Numbered from the stretch's first letter, positions 27,089 through 39,008 are shown. The stretch is DNA of 64,000 bases from Rhodovastum sp963714255 (GCA_963714255.1 CAVQNU010000031.1:123684-187683); one strand, 5' to 3'. Notes: a model not told the origin generated them from the sequence alone. Translations and numbers: made by a program.

Positions 27089-27532
27089 GTGGTGGATTTG
27101 CGCGATCCGGCGACGCCGGCCGCTGCGGTGGTGCGGGCGCTTGGCCTGTCGCCGCATCCCGAGGGCGGCCATTATCGCGAGACTTGGCGCGACCGGCCGG
27201 CAGATCGCGGGCGTGGGGCCGGCACGGCCATCCTGTTCCTGCTGGCCGGGGACGAGGTTAGCCATTGGCACCGGGTGGATGCGGCAGAGCTATGGATCTG
27301 GCAGGCCGGCGCGCCGCTTGTTCTCGGCGTGTCGGCGGACGGACGGGAGGTATCGGCGGTCACGCTCGGTCCGTCGCCCAGTGAGGACCAGAATCTTCAG
27401 GCAGTCGTTCCGCCGGGCGCCTGGCAATCGGCACGCAGCCTGGGCGCCTGGACGCTGGTGACCTGCGCGGTCTCGCCTGCCTTCCAGTTCGAAGGGTTCG
27501 AACTGGCGCCGCCAGGGTGGCAGCCAGGTTAG
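27089..27532 (+). CDS. Cupin family protein (DUF985)
   Basis: Small beta-barrel protein of about 147 residues. The family signature is at the N-terminus (LGLSPHPEGGHYRETWR) with core segments FLLAGDEVSHWHRVDAAELW and VVPPGAWQSARSLGAWTLVT. It starts at a GTG eight bases after gloB (a second GTG lies three bases on), so the two are likely co-transcribed. The biochemical role is not established for this family. Confidence 0.85.
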   Translation: MVDLRDPATPAAAVVRALGLSPHPEGGHYRETWRDRPADRGRGAGTAILFLLAGDEVSHWHRVDAAELWIWQAGAPLVLGVSADGREVSAVTLGPSPSEDQNLQAVVPPGAWQSARSLGAWTLVTCAVSPAFQFEGFELAPPGWQPG

Positions 27533-27535
27533 AGA

Positions 27536-27599
27536 ATGGGGTCAAGGGGGCCACTGCCCCCTTGCGGGTCCAGGGCAGAGCCCTGGCCTTGCTTGCTTA
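27536..27599. repeat. Palindromic interspersed repeat, copy 5 (half element)
   Basis: Carries only the right half of the family: AATGGGGTCAAGGGGGCCAC, the CCCCCTTGCGGGTCCAGG module and the GGCAGAGCCCTGGCC end. It fills the gap between the cupin stop and dnaJ, and the dnaJ stop codon (27597-27599) sits on its last bases. Confidence 0.85.
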
Positions 27600-28730
27600 G
27601 GTTCCCCCGCCCTCGAAGAACTCCCGCACCTTGGCGAAGAACCCCTCCGATTCGGGGCTGCTTTTGGCGTTCGCCTCCGCCTCGAACTCTTCCAGCAGTT
27701 CGCGCTGGCGGCGGGTGAGGTGCTGCGGGACTTCCACCGCAACCTGAATGAACATATCGCCCCGGGCCGCGCTGCGCAGGACGGAAAAGCCCTTGCCGCG
27801 GAGGCGGAACTGTTCGCCGGTCTGGGTGCCCGGCGGGATCTTCACCCGCGCCTTGCTGCCGTCGATCGACGGCACCTCGACCTCGGCGCCCAGCGCCGCC
27901 TGGGTCATGCGCAACGGCACGCGGCAGAACACATTGGCGCCGTCGCGCTGGAAGATCGCGTGCGGCCGGATGGCGACATGCACATACAGATCGCCCGGCG
28001 GCGCGCCGGGGCCGCCGGCCTCGCCCTCGCCGGCCAGGCGGATACGGGTGCCGTCTTCAACGCCCGCCGGCACCTGCACCTGCAGGCTGCGTTCGCGCTG
28101 CACCGTGCCGGCGCCGTTGCAGATCCGACAGGGGTTGCGGACCACCCTGCCCTGCCCGCCGCAGGTGGGGCAGGTGCGTTCGATCAGGAAGAACCCCTGC
28201 TGCGCCCGCACCTTGCCGGCACCGGCGCAGGTGGAGCAGGTTTCGCTGCCGCGGTCCTTGCTTTCCGATCCGGTGCCCGCGCAGGCCTCGCAGGCGACGC
28301 GGGTGGGCACGCGCAGCTGCGCGCGCGTGCCGGCGAAGGCTTCGGCGAGGTCGATCTCGATGCCGGCGCGGATGTCCGCACCCTGGCGCGGGCTGCGCGC
28401 GCGGGCGCGCCCGCCCATGAAATCGCCGAACATCTGGTCGAAAATATCGCCCAGCCCGGCGCCCTGGCCGAAATCGAAGCCGCCGGCGGCGCCGGGGCCG
28501 CCCTGCTCGAACGCCGCATGGCCGAACCGGTCATAAGCGGCGCGCTTCTGGTCGTCCTTGAGAACGTCGTAGGCCTCGTTGATGTCCTTGAAGCGGGCCT
28601 CGGCTTTCTTGTCGCCCGGATTGCGGTCCGGGTGGAGCTGCATCGCCAGCTTCCGGTAGGCCTTCTTCAGGTCATCGGCGCTCGCGTCCCGCGCGACGCC
28701 GAGGGTCGCGTAGTAGTCCTGCTTCGCCAT
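27597..28730 (-). CDS. dnaJ: Chaperone DnaJ (Hsp40)
   Basis: Co-chaperone that stimulates DnaK ATPase. The 377-residue protein has the J domain with HPD (MQLHPDRNPGDKKAEARF), a glycine-rich linker with FDFGQGAGLGDIFDQMFG, four zinc-finger CxxCxGxG repeats (CEACAGTG, CSTCAGAG, CPTCGGQG, CRICNGAG) and the C-terminal substrate domains. It lies 95 bases after dnaK in the grpE-dnaK-dnaJ order. Confidence 0.97.
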   Translation of the reverse strand: MAKQDYYATLGVARDASADDLKKAYRKLAMQLHPDRNPGDKKAEARFKDINEAYDVLKDDQKRAAYDRFGHAAFEQGGPGAAGGFDFGQGAGLGDIFDQMFGDFMGGRARARSPRQGADIRAGIEIDLAEAFAGTRAQLRVPTRVACEACAGTGSESKDRGSETCSTCAGAGKVRAQQGFFLIERTCPTCGGQGRVVRNPCRICNGAGTVQRERSLQVQVPAGVEDGTRIRLAGEGEAGGPGAPPGDLYVHVAIRPHAIFQRDGANVFCRVPLRMTQAALGAEVEVPSIDGSKARVKIPPGTQTGEQFRLRGKGFSVLRSAARGDMFIQVAVEVPQHLTRRQRELLEEFEAEANAKSSPESEGFFAKVREFFEGGGT

Positions 28731-28825
28731 TTCAGCCCTCTGTCCGGCGCTGAAACAAGAGGCGCGCCCGCGTTATGTCGAAGCGCGGGCGCGCCGCCGG
28801 GTCCATGCTCGCTGTAAACCCGCTT

Positions 28826-30805
<1,980 letters not shown>

Positions 30806-30870
30806 ATTATGGAAGCTCCTTGTCAGCTGATCCAGCCGGCCCGAAGCACCGCGCCGGATCCCCGTTGTGA

Positions 30871-30907
30871 TGCCCCGGATGTATTCACCGGCACCGCCCG
30901 GGGCAAG
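30871..30907 (-). promoter_or_regulatory. Candidate heat-shock type promoter of dnaK
   Basis: On the minus strand CTTGCC (30902-30907) is followed after 17 bases by ATACAT (30879-30884). This resembles the CTTG-N17-ATAT form used by alphaproteobacterial RpoH and also fits a weak sigma-70 site. It lies about 75 bases ahead of the dnaK start. The call rests on spacing and sequence only. Confidence 0.35.
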
Positions 30908-30965
30908 GGCGGGGTGCACAATTGACGCGCAATTCCGTGTGTCGCCGTTACGCTGCCGCCACGTG

Positions 30966-31553
30966 TCAGGCCGGCGGGGGCGGACCGCCCAGCTCGACCG
31001 CGGGCGCCTTCGACACCACCACCATGGCCGGCCGCAGCAGCCGTCCGTTCAGCGTCCAGGCCGGCGTCCAGGCCTGGATCACGGTGCCGGCCGGGTGCTC
31101 GCTGCTTTCCTGCTCGGCCATGGCCTGGTGCAAGTTGGCATCGTAGGCGGCGCCCGTGGGGTCTTCGCGGCGGATGCCGTTGCGTTCCAGCAAGGCCACG
31201 AAGCTGCGCTCCACCCCGGCGAAGCCGTCGCGCAGCTTGGCGACGATTTCCGGCTCGCGGTCATGGGCGGGCGGGATGCTGTCGAGGCCGCGCTTGAGGT
31301 TCTCGGCCGCCTCCACCACGTCGCGGGCGAATTTTTGCACCGCGTACTGGCGGGTTTCGTCGACATCGCGGCGGGCGCGGGCGCGCACATTGGCGATTTC
31401 CGCCTCGGCGCGCATCCAACGGTCGCGCATTTCGCCCAGTTCCGCCTCGAGGGAAGCGGCGCGGGCGGCGAGGGCGGCCGGGGATGCCTCGGCCGCCGCC
31501 GCGGCCTGGGCATCCGGGGAACTGGTCTCCGAAGAGGTGTCCTGCGTGTTCAT
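30966..31553 (-). CDS. grpE: Nucleotide exchange factor GrpE
   Basis: Releases ADP from DnaK. The 195-residue protein has a disordered alanine-rich N-terminus and a long coiled-coil (SLEAELGEMRDRWMRAEAEI, then ARRDVDETRQYAVQKFARDV). The beta-domain region ends with GTVIQAWTPAWTLNGRLLRP, the usual GrpE signature. The start is taken at 31553 (MNTQDTSSE). It lies 160 bases ahead of dnaK with its own intergenic space. Confidence 0.95.
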   Translation of the reverse strand: MNTQDTSSETSSPDAQAAAAAEASPAALAARAASLEAELGEMRDRWMRAEAEIANVRARARRDVDETRQYAVQKFARDVVEAAENLKRGLDSIPPAHDREPEIVAKLRDGFAGVERSFVALLERNGIRREDPTGAAYDANLHQAMAEQESSEHPAGTVIQAWTPAWTLNGRLLRPAMVVVSKAPAVELGGPPPPA

Positions 31554-31618
31554 AACGGCATCAGGTAGTGGGCCGGTCCTTGCGACACAAGCGGAGAGCT
31601 TGCACGGCACCTGTCAAT

Positions 31619-31660
31619 TGGGTCAAGCGGGGCCAGGACTTTGTCCTGGACCCGCCGTTC
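31619..31660. repeat. Degenerate palindromic repeat remnant, copy 6
   Basis: GGGGCCAGGACTTTGTCCTGGACCCG is a decayed form of the family's end module. It overlaps the 3' end of the hybrid kinase, so its last codons (AGPGQSPGPA) and stop come from the repeat. Confidence 0.6.
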
Positions 31661-34482
31661 GGGTCACCAACCAGGCAATCGCATCGTCGGCCAGCCCTTC
31701 CAGCGGCGCCAGCCGCGCCGGCAGGTCCGCCGCCGACCCCGCCAACCCGGTTTCCAGCGACCGTGAAGCGGCGGCGAGCGCCCGCAATCCGACCGTGCCG
31801 GCACTGCCGGCCAGTGCGTGCGCCTCACGCGCCAATGGCCCGGTCGCCCCGCCGGCGGCCAGCGCGCGCATGCGGGCCAGCCGGACCGGCGCATCGGCGA
31901 GAAAAGCGGCGACGATTTCGGCAGCGGTGCCAGCACCCAACGCGGCGTCCAGCGCCGCCAGTGCGGCCGGATCGATCGCCTCGGCTGGAACCGCGGCGTC
32001 TCCCGGCGCGGAAGCAGGTTGCCCGATTGTCCCCCCGCAGACCCGGGCGATCTCATGGGTCAGGCGCTCCGGCGCGATCGGCTTGGGCACGAACCCGTCC
32101 ATGCCGGCGGCCCGGCAGGCGTCTTCGTCGCCGCGCGAAGCGCTGGCGGTCAGGCCGATCACCTTCACCAGACCCGCCGCCCCGGCCAGGGTACGGATCG
32201 CTTGTGTCGCCGCCAGCCCGTCCATCACCGGCATCATCACATCCATCAGCACAAGGTCGAAATCGCCGCCGCGCACGGCCGCAAGCGCCGCCGCGCCATC
32301 CTGCACCGCCTGCACCATGTGGCCATCACGCTCGAGGAGTTTGGTCGCCACCATCCGGTTGACTTCGTTGTCTTCGGCCACCAGCACACGCAGCCGGCCC
32401 GGCGCGGCGGCCGGCCACACGGGCGCCGCCGCCTCGGCCGGCGCGGTGCCGACAGTCACGCTGAACCGGAACGTGCTGCCCGCACCGGGCACACTTTCCG
32501 CCGTGATGCTGCCGCCCATTGCCTCCACCAGCCGGCGGCAGATCGCCAGTCCCAGGCCGGTACCGCCGAAACGGCGCGTCACCGAGCCATCGACCTGGGT
32601 GAACTCGCGGAACAGGCGTCCCAGCATGCCGGCTTCGATGCCGATGCCGCTGTCGCGCACCACGCCGTCGAGCCGCCAGCCGGACGCCACGGGCGCCGCA
32701 TCGAGTGTCACCCCCACCTCGCCGGCACGGGTGAACTTCACCGCGTTGCCCACCAGGTTCAGCAGCACCTGGCGCAACCGCTGGGCATCGCCCAGAACCA
32801 GCGCCGGCACCGCAGCGGAGGCCTCCGCGCGCAACCGCAGTCCCTTCTCCTCGGCCTGCCGCACCATCATGGCCTGCACCGTCTCCAGCACGATGCGCGG
32901 CGCGAATGGGGCGCATTCAAGCTCGAGCGCGCCGCTGTCGATCTTGGAGAAGTCGAGAACATCGTTCAGCAGCGCCAGCAGGTGCCGCCCCGATTCGCGG
33001 ATGGTGCGCGCAAAGGCCTCCTGCTCTGCAGTCAGCCCGGTGTCGCCCAGCAGGTCGGCGACGCCGAGGATGCCGTTCAGAGGGGTGCGGATCTCGTGGC
33101 TCATCACCGCCAGGAACTGCGTGCGGGCGCGGCTGGCGGCCTCGGCCGCCTCGCGGGCGACACGCAGCGCCTGCTGCGTATGCTCCCATTCAGTGACGTC
33201 GCGTGTACGTGCGTACCGTGGAGTTGTCGGCGAGCAGGTGCGAACGCACTTCCATCACCGTCCCGTTCGGCCGTGTGCGCTTGTACACGGGGGGCACGTC
33301 GGTGGGATCGGTGAACGGCGGCGGCCCGGGCCCGAAATCGCCCTGCGCGATCTGCCAATGCAGCATGTCGGCAAGCCGGCTGCCCGCGCCGAGCTGCGGC
33401 GGCAGGCCGAGCAGTTCGCGCACGCGGCGGTTCATGACCACCACTTTTCCATCCGGCGCCGCCATGACGATGCCCTGGCTGATAGCGGCGAGCGTGCGTT
33501 CCAGCGCGGTCTGCGCCGCCGTCCGCCGCCGGCGCTCATGCGCCGCGGCAATCGCCAGCGACAGCAGCAGCAGGGTCACCGCCAGCTCGGCCGCTGACAG
33601 CCGCGGCAGGTCGTCGGCGTAGTCCGCCAGCACGGCGTCCTGCGACAGGCCGACCGAAACCACCAGCGGCAATCCCGGAACGCGCCGGAAGCTTTCCAGC
33701 CGGGGCACATGGTCGACCGGGTCGGTCCAGGCGAAGAAGCCTTCGTCCTCCGTCGCCGCCCGGACCACCGCAGGACTGGCCGAGCGTCCGCCCGACACCA
33801 CGCCGGACTCACCTTGCGCCATGCGGGCGCGCAGCATCCCGTCCAGCCCGAGCACCGAAACCGTGCCGCGCGGCCCGAGATCGACCGGGGCGGCAAAGCG
33901 CAGCAGCCCGGCGGGCGGCACCGACACCACCAGAATGCCGTCGAAACCGCCCTGCCGGTTGCGCAGCATGCGCACGAACTGCACGGTCCAGAGCTTCGAC
34001 ACCCGGCCAAGCACCGGCATGCCAACATGCAGCACATCCTCCGGGTGATCGGCGAAGCGGCGGAAATGTGCCCGGTCGGACAGGTCGATGCGCTCGGTCA
34101 CCGGGCGCAGGTTGCTCATGGTCACCACGCCGGCGCGGTCCGTCATGGCGATCTGCGCCGCCAGAACCTGCAGCCGGTCAACGCGGTCGATCCAGGGCGA
34201 AAGGTCCACCGACGGCCCGTCGCGCTCGCGCAGGGCGCGCACGAACAGCAGCGTCTGGTCGACCTCGCGCACCATGCGCAGCAGTGATTTGGAAAAGGCG
34301 CGGGCCAGGTTCGCGCCGTTGGCCCGCGCCGCCGCGAGCGCATGCAGGCGCTCGTCGCGCAAATGCAGGCCGACGGCGATCCAGGTGAGCACCAGCACGC
34401 CGGCGACCCAGCCGCTCGAGGCCGGCCGCAATGCCGCCACTGCCCGCGACAGGCAGCGGTTCACGCCACTGCGTCCGCCCAT
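31623..34482 (-). pseudogene. Hybrid sensor histidine kinase (sensor-PAS-HisKA-HATPase-REC-HPt), frameshifted
   Basis: The reconstructed protein is about 952 residues. It has a membrane helix (VAGVLVLTWIAVGLHL), an extracellular sensor domain, a second helix (ELAVTLLLLSLAIAAA) and a PAS segment (LAAISQGIVMAAPDGKVVVM). After these come the H-box MSHEIRTPLNGILG, the ATPase box FGGTGLGLAICRRLVE, a receiver (VLVAEDNEVNRM; LMDVMMPVMDG) and an HPt domain (REAHALAGSAGTVG). One extra base at about 33201 splits it; removing it gives VRTYTDVTEWEHTQQAL across the join. The start at 34482 overlaps the upstream EAL gene by 22 bases, so the two form one signalling operon. Confidence 0.85.
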
Positions 34483-35669
34483 GCAGTCGCGACCAGCCGT
34501 TCGGCCATGGCGGTGTGGCTGAGCGGCGGCGCAAACAGGTAGCCCTGCCCGATCGCGCAGCCCAGCATGGCCAGGCGTTCGGCCACCGGCTCGGTTTCGA
34601 TCCCCTCGGCCACCAGTTGCAGCCCCAACTCGCGCGCCAGCGACACCACCGCGCGGATGATCTTCGGCGCCTCGGGGTCCTGCAGGCAGGTGCGCACGAA
34701 ACTCTGGTCGATTTTGAGCTCGTTGAACGGTAGGCGCAGCAGCGACAGCAGCGAGGCATGCCCGGTGCCAAAATCGTCGATCGACAGCTTCACGCCGCGA
34801 ATGCGCAGGCGGGTCATGATGTCGGCGGCGGCGACATAGTTGGCCATCACCGCACCCTCGGTCACTTCCAGCACCAAAGCAGCCGGCGGCAGGCCGCTTT
34901 CCGACAGCGCCGCACTGACGCGCTCGGGCAGGGCCAGGTCGGTCAGGCTGATCGGCGACAGGTTGACCGCCAGGGTCAGGTCCGGATGCACTTGCCGCCA
35001 GGGGCGGAACAGCGCCAGTGATTGCGCCATGATGCGGTCGGTCAGCCGATCGATCAGACCGCACCGCTCGGCCAGCGGGATGAAGCGGTCGGGCCGCACC
35101 AGGCCCAGCGCCGGGCTGCGCCAGCGCGACAGCACCTCGACCCCGACCAGGCGGCGTTCCGGCAGGGTCACCTTGGGCTGGAACAGACAGATGATCTCGT
35201 CGGCGTCGATCGCCGCCGCCAGCATGGCGGGGTCGATCGCGGCGGTCTCCTCGGCGCGCCGGGCACGGGTGCGCTCGGGCAGGGCGCGCAGCAGCGCCAC
35301 CAGACGGTCGACCAGCAACGGCTTGCCCAGCGTGCCGGCCACCCGCAACCCGAGCGCCGCGGCAAGCCGGGCGGCGGCCTGGCGCACCCGCTCGTCGAAG
35401 CCGGAGACGAACAGCAGCACCGCCTCGGAGCCGACCTCGCGCAGGCTTCGCAGCAGCTCGATGCCGTCATGGTCGCGCAGCGCGAGGTCGAGCACGACCA
35501 CGTTGTAATCCACCGCCTGCACCCGCTCCACCGCCTCGGCGAGGGTGGCCGCGCCGTCGGCGGCGATGCCCAGGTTGGCGGCGGCGCGCGCAACGATCAT
35601 GCGCTGCACCGCTTCGTCGTCCACCACCAGGAGCCTGGGGGCGGGGCTTGCCGCTGCCTCGAGTGTCAC
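34461..35669 (-). CDS. Response regulator with EAL (c-di-GMP phosphodiesterase) output domain
   Basis: The 402-residue protein starts at a GTG (35669) behind GGAGGAACT. The receiver domain reads RLLVVDDEAVQRM, with phospho-Asp in VVVLDLALRDHDG and GTLGKPLLVDRL. The EAL domain has GVEVLSRWRSP (EVL instead of EAL), LVLEVTEGAVM, IDDFGTGHASLLSL, LKIDQSFV and VAEGIET, so most metal-binding and catalytic residues are present and activity is plausible. It overlaps the hybrid kinase, its probable phosphodonor partner. Confidence 0.88.
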   Translation of the reverse strand: MTLEAAASPAPRLLVVDDEAVQRMIVARAAANLGIAADGAATLAEAVERVQAVDYNVVVLDLALRDHDGIELLRSLREVGSEAVLLFVSGFDERVRQAAARLAAALGLRVAGTLGKPLLVDRLVALLRALPERTRARRAEETAAIDPAMLAAAIDADEIICLFQPKVTLPERRLVGVEVLSRWRSPALGLVRPDRFIPLAERCGLIDRLTDRIMAQSLALFRPWRQVHPDLTLAVNLSPISLTDLALPERVSAALSESGLPPAALVLEVTEGAVMANYVAAADIMTRLRIRGVKLSIDDFGTGHASLLSLLRLPFNELKIDQSFVRTCLQDPEAPKIIRAVVSLARELGLQLVAEGIETEPVAERLAMLGCAIGQGYLFAPPLSHTAMAERLVATAWADAVA

Positions 35670-35928
35670 GCCCAGTTCCTCCGCGCGGTGCGGCGCGGAG
35701 CCTGCGTCAATCGGGTGACGAAGGGGTAAACGGCGGCGCACATCTCGGGCACGTGATTGCCGCAACCATTGACATCGCCTCGCATTTCGGGGCACGCTGC
35801 ACGCGCAATCGTATTTTGGCTAGAGCTTGCTGCGCCTCCGATCGATCGGGTGCCTTCAAGAGGTCCAAGGCCCGGTTGTCCGCGCCGCACGCTGTTGTGC
35901 GGCGCTTGCAGCGGAGAGCGACGCAGAC

Positions 35929-36132
35929 ATGGCTATCGGAACGGTTAAGTGGTTCAACACCACCAAGGGCTTCGGCTTCATCATGCCGCAGGACGGCGGG
36001 AAGGACGTGTTCGTGCACATCACGGCAGTCCAAGCCGCCGGGCTTCGCGGCTTGGACGAAGGGCAAAAGGTCAGCTACGAGGTGATGATGGAGCGCGGCA
36101 AGGCCGCCGCGACCAATCTCAAGCTCGCCTAG
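35929..36132 (+). CDS. Cold-shock protein (CspA family), second copy
   Basis: A 67-residue cold-shock domain starting MAIGTVKWFNTTKGFGFIMP, with RNP1 KGFGFI and RNP2 DVFVHITAV. The gene has a leader of over 200 bases with no other gene, typical for cold-shock mRNAs, and ends in a strong terminator. The start at 35929 follows GCGGAGAGCG. Confidence 0.95.
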   Translation: MAIGTVKWFNTTKGFGFIMPQDGGKDVFVHITAVQAAGLRGLDEGQKVSYEVMMERGKAAATNLKLA

Positions 36133-36153
36133 CACCACGCGGTAACGGCTATG

Positions 36154-36192
36154 TCAGTGACGGGAGCGATCGCTCCCGTCACTGATTTTTTT
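36154..36192 (+). terminator. Strong intrinsic terminator of the second csp gene
   Basis: Bases 36154-36185 are a perfect palindrome (TCAGTGACGGGAGCG with its complement around ATCG), followed at once by seven T on the plus strand. It lies 21 bases past the csp stop. Confidence 0.93.
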
Positions 36193-36249
36193 GTCCATGC
36201 GGTGGTCTGCCGCAGGGCAGATTCGTCCCCGGTCCGGGCCTCCGTCCGC

Positions 36250-37353
36250 TCAGCCTAGCAGACGGCCGATGACCCGTGCCGTATAGTCAACTACCGGGAT
36301 GATCCGGCCATAGTTGATGCGCGTCGGCCCGATCACGCCGATGGCGCCGACGATCCGGTTGGCCGCGTTGCGCGCCGGCGCCACCACCATCGACAGGCCG
36401 GAGGCGCCGAACAGGCCGCTCTCGGCGCCGATGAAAATGCGCACCCCATCCGACCCTTCGGCCAGTTCGAGCAGGCGCAGCATGGTCTCCTGCGTCTCTA
36501 GCCGCTCGAACAGAAGCTGAATCGCCGTCAGACGTTCCAGCTGGGTCACATCCGACAGCAGCCGCCCCTGGCCGCGCACGATCAGGCTGCCGCCGCGGCC
36601 TTCACCGGTCCAGGTCGCCAGGCCGGCTTCCACCACCTGCGAAGACAGCGCGTCCAGCTCCGTGCGGTTGGCCGCCATCTCCGCCGCCACCAGCACGCGC
36701 AGCTCGGCGAGGCCCCGTCCGGCCAGCTTGGCGTTCAAATAATTGCCGGCCTGCTGCAGCGCCGAGGGCGGCAGGCCGGCCGGAATTTCGATGATCCGGT
36801 TCTCCACCTGCCCGTCGGCGTTGACCAGGATGACCAGCGCCCGCCCCGAGCCCAGCGGCACGAACTCGATATGGCGCACCGCACCTTCCGATTTCGGCGC
36901 CAGCACCAGCCCGGCAGCCGCGGACAGGCCGGACAGCATGGTCGATGCCTCCGCCAGCGTGTCTTCCAGACTGCGCCCGGCGGCGGCAAGTGCCGCGCCG
37001 ATCGCTTCGCGGTCATCGTCGGCCAGCTCGCCGAACTGCAGCAGCCCGTCGACGAACAGGCGCAGCCCCTGCTCGGTCGGCAGACGCCCGGCGGAGGTGT
37101 GCGGCGCGAACAGCAGGCCGGCCTCGGTCAGGTCGGCCATGACGTTGCGGATGGTCGCCGGCGACAGGGTGATCGGCAGCCGGCGCGACAGCGTGCGGCT
37201 GCCAACCGGCTCCCCGGTCTCGACATATTGCTCGACGATTTCGCGCAGCACCGCGGCGGAGCGGGCATCGAGCGGCGCCGGCATCGCGGCCGGACGGCTG
37301 GCGAGCGGAGCGCGCATCTGCGGTGAACCAGTTGGGGTGTCGGGCGGAGACAT
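36250..37353 (-). CDS. hrcA: Heat-inducible transcription repressor HrcA
   Basis: Repressor that binds CIRCE operators (usually groESL in alphaproteobacteria). The N-terminal winged helix reads LREIVEQYVETGEPVGSRTL, then LSPATIRNVMADLTEAGLL, followed by HTSAGRLPTEQGLRLFVDGL. The GAF-like core and C-terminus (INYGRIIPVVDYTARVIGRL) are intact. The start is uncertain: 37353 is used here (MSPPDTPTG), with alternatives at 37377 and 37431. It is divergent from rph, a standard alphaproteobacterial neighbourhood. No CIRCE site was seen in this window. Confidence 0.92.
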   Translation of the reverse strand: MSPPDTPTGSPQMRAPLASRPAAMPAPLDARSAAVLREIVEQYVETGEPVGSRTLSRRLPITLSPATIRNVMADLTEAGLLFAPHTSAGRLPTEQGLRLFVDGLLQFGELADDDREAIGAALAAAGRSLEDTLAEASTMLSGLSAAAGLVLAPKSEGAVRHIEFVPLGSGRALVILVNADGQVENRIIEIPAGLPPSALQQAGNYLNAKLAGRGLAELRVLVAAEMAANRTELDALSSQVVEAGLATWTGEGRGGSLIVRGQGRLLSDVTQLERLTAIQLLFERLETQETMLRLLELAEGSDGVRIFIGAESGLFGASGLSMVVAPARNAANRIVGAIGVIGPTRINYGRIIPVVDYTARVIGRLLG

Positions 37354-37465
37354 GTTTGGGATGAGGGGCCGGACCATGGAAGGCAGTGTGACAGTGTATG
37401 AGGAAATGGGGAAACTGTTCGGTGGCGTCAACTTCCCGACCGGGCTGGGAGGCGTGGCAGTCGGG

Positions 37466-37577
37466 TGAAGGAAGGAAGGCCAGGGCTCTGCCCTGGCCCC
37501 CGCACCTTAAGTAATGGGTTCCAAGGGCCTCTCGGCCCTTGGCGGGTCCAGGGCAGAGCCCTGGCCTTCCTTCCTCC
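37466..37577. repeat. Palindromic interspersed repeat, copy 7 (hrcA-rph gap)
   Basis: The left arm lacks the inner module and goes straight from GCCCTGGCCCCCGCACCTTA to AAGTAATGGGTTCCAAGGGC; the right arm is complete. It lies between the divergent hrcA and rph genes, where promoters would be expected. Confidence 0.88.
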
Positions 37578-37651
37578 ACCCCGCTGACCCGCCTTGCGTG
37601 CGGCGCCGCCGCCGCGCATAGGCCCGCCCGACCCATTTAAGGATTTCGCCC

Positions 37652-38371
37652 ATGCGACCCTCCGGCCGCGCCCCCGATGCGCTGCGCGACGTGACCATCA
37701 CCCCCGGCTTTGCCCACCACGCCGAGGGCTCTGTCCTGATCCGCATGGGCGGCACCGAGGTGCTGTGTGCCGCCAGCGTGGAAGCCCGTGTGCCCGGCTT
37801 CCTGCGCAACTCCGGCCAGGGCTGGGTGACCGCCGAATACGGCATGCTGCCGCGCGCCACCCACTCCCGCGGCGACCGCGAGGCCGCCCGCGGCAAGCAA
37901 TCCGGCCGCACCCAGGAAATCCAACGTCTGATCGGCCGCTCGCTGCGCGCCGTCATCGACCGCGCGGCGCTGGGCGAGATCACCATCACGCTCGACTGCG
38001 ACGTGCTGAACGCCGATGGCGGCACCCGCTGCGCCTCGATCACCGGCGCCTGGGTTGCGCTGTCGCTGGCCTGCCGCCACCTGGTGCGCATGAACGTGCT
38101 GAAAGCCTCGCCGGTCACCGGCCAGGTCGCCGCCGTGTCCTGCGGCCTGGTAGGCGGCGCCGCGGTGCTCGACCTTGACTACGCCGAAGACAGCGGCGCC
38201 GAGGCCGACGCCAATTTCGTCCTGACGAACGGCGGCGGCATCGTGGAAATTCAGGGAACCGCCGAAACGGCCCCGTTCAGCGAGGCGCAGTTCCATGATC
38301 TGCTCGGCCTGGCCAAGCTCGGCACCGGGCGGCTTTTCGCGCTGCAGCTCGCGGCGCTGGACCAGGTCTGA
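37652..38371 (+). CDS. rph: Ribonuclease PH
   Basis: Phosphorolytic 3'-exoribonuclease that trims tRNA precursors. The 239-residue product begins MRPSGRAPDALRDVTITPGF. It has GGTEVLCAASVEARVPGFLR, the phosphate-binding TAEYGMLPRATHSRGDREAA, QEIQRLIGRSLRAV and LNADGGTRCASITGA. It overlaps rdgB (TGATG). Confidence 0.96.
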   Translation: MRPSGRAPDALRDVTITPGFAHHAEGSVLIRMGGTEVLCAASVEARVPGFLRNSGQGWVTAEYGMLPRATHSRGDREAARGKQSGRTQEIQRLIGRSLRAVIDRAALGEITITLDCDVLNADGGTRCASITGAWVALSLACRHLVRMNVLKASPVTGQVAAVSCGLVGGAAVLDLDYAEDSGAEADANFVLTNGGGIVEIQGTAETAPFSEAQFHDLLGLAKLGTGRLFALQLAALDQV

Positions 38372-38970
38372 TGGCGCGCCGGCTGCACCGTGGCGGGCGG
38401 CTGGTGATCGCCAGCCACAATCCGGGCAAGCTGCGCGAGTTGTCCGCCCTGTTCGCCCCGCACGGCGTGGACTGCGTCTCCGCGGCTTCACTCGGCCTGC
38501 CGGAGCCGGCGGAAACCGAGCCGGATTTCGTCGGCAATGCGCAGTTGAAAGCGCTCGCCGCCGCGCGTGCCGCCGGGCTGCCGGCGCTTGCCGACGATTC
38601 CGGTTTCTGCGTGGCTGCCCTGGGCGGCGGGCCCGGGGTGGTCTCGGCGCGCTGGGCGGGGCCGGCAAAGGATTTCGCCCTGGCGATGCAGCGCGTGCAT
38701 CATGAGATGGGCGACGCCGCGGACCGGCGTGCCTGGTTCACCGCCGCGCTCTGCCTGGCCTGGCCGGACGGCGAGACCGCCACATTCCTCGGCCGGGTCG
38801 AGGGTGCCGCCATCTGGCCGCCGCGCGGAACACGCGGCTTCGGCTACGACCCGATGTTCGTGCCGTTGCGTGCGGCCGAGACCTACGGCGAGATGGACCC
38901 GGCGGCCAAACACGCCACCAGCCACCGGGCGCGGGCTTTCGCCCAGTTGCTCTCGGCGTGCTTCGACTGA
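38371..38970 (+). CDS. rdgB: XTP/dITP pyrophosphatase RdgB
   Basis: House-cleaning enzyme that removes inosine and xanthosine triphosphates. The 199-residue product shows VIASHNPGKLRELSALF, PALADDSGFCVAALGGGPGV, ARWAGPAKD and the C-terminal SHRARAFAQL. The catalytic SHNPGK lysine and the DDSG acidic pair are present. It is translationally coupled to rph. Confidence 0.95.
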   Translation: MARRLHRGGRLVIASHNPGKLRELSALFAPHGVDCVSAASLGLPEPAETEPDFVGNAQLKALAAARAAGLPALADDSGFCVAALGGGPGVVSARWAGPAKDFALAMQRVHHEMGDAADRRAWFTAALCLAWPDGETATFLGRVEGAAIWPPRGTRGFGYDPMFVPLRAAETYGEMDPAAKHATSHRARAFAQLLSACFD

Positions 38971-39008
38971 GGCCGGGCGAAACGGCATCGATCAAAAGGA
39001 GAAGAAGC

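Noticed and set aside
30806..30965. CIRCE operator for dnaK
   Set aside because: No TTAGCACTC-N9-GAGTGCTAA or near match in the leader, even though hrcA is in the window.
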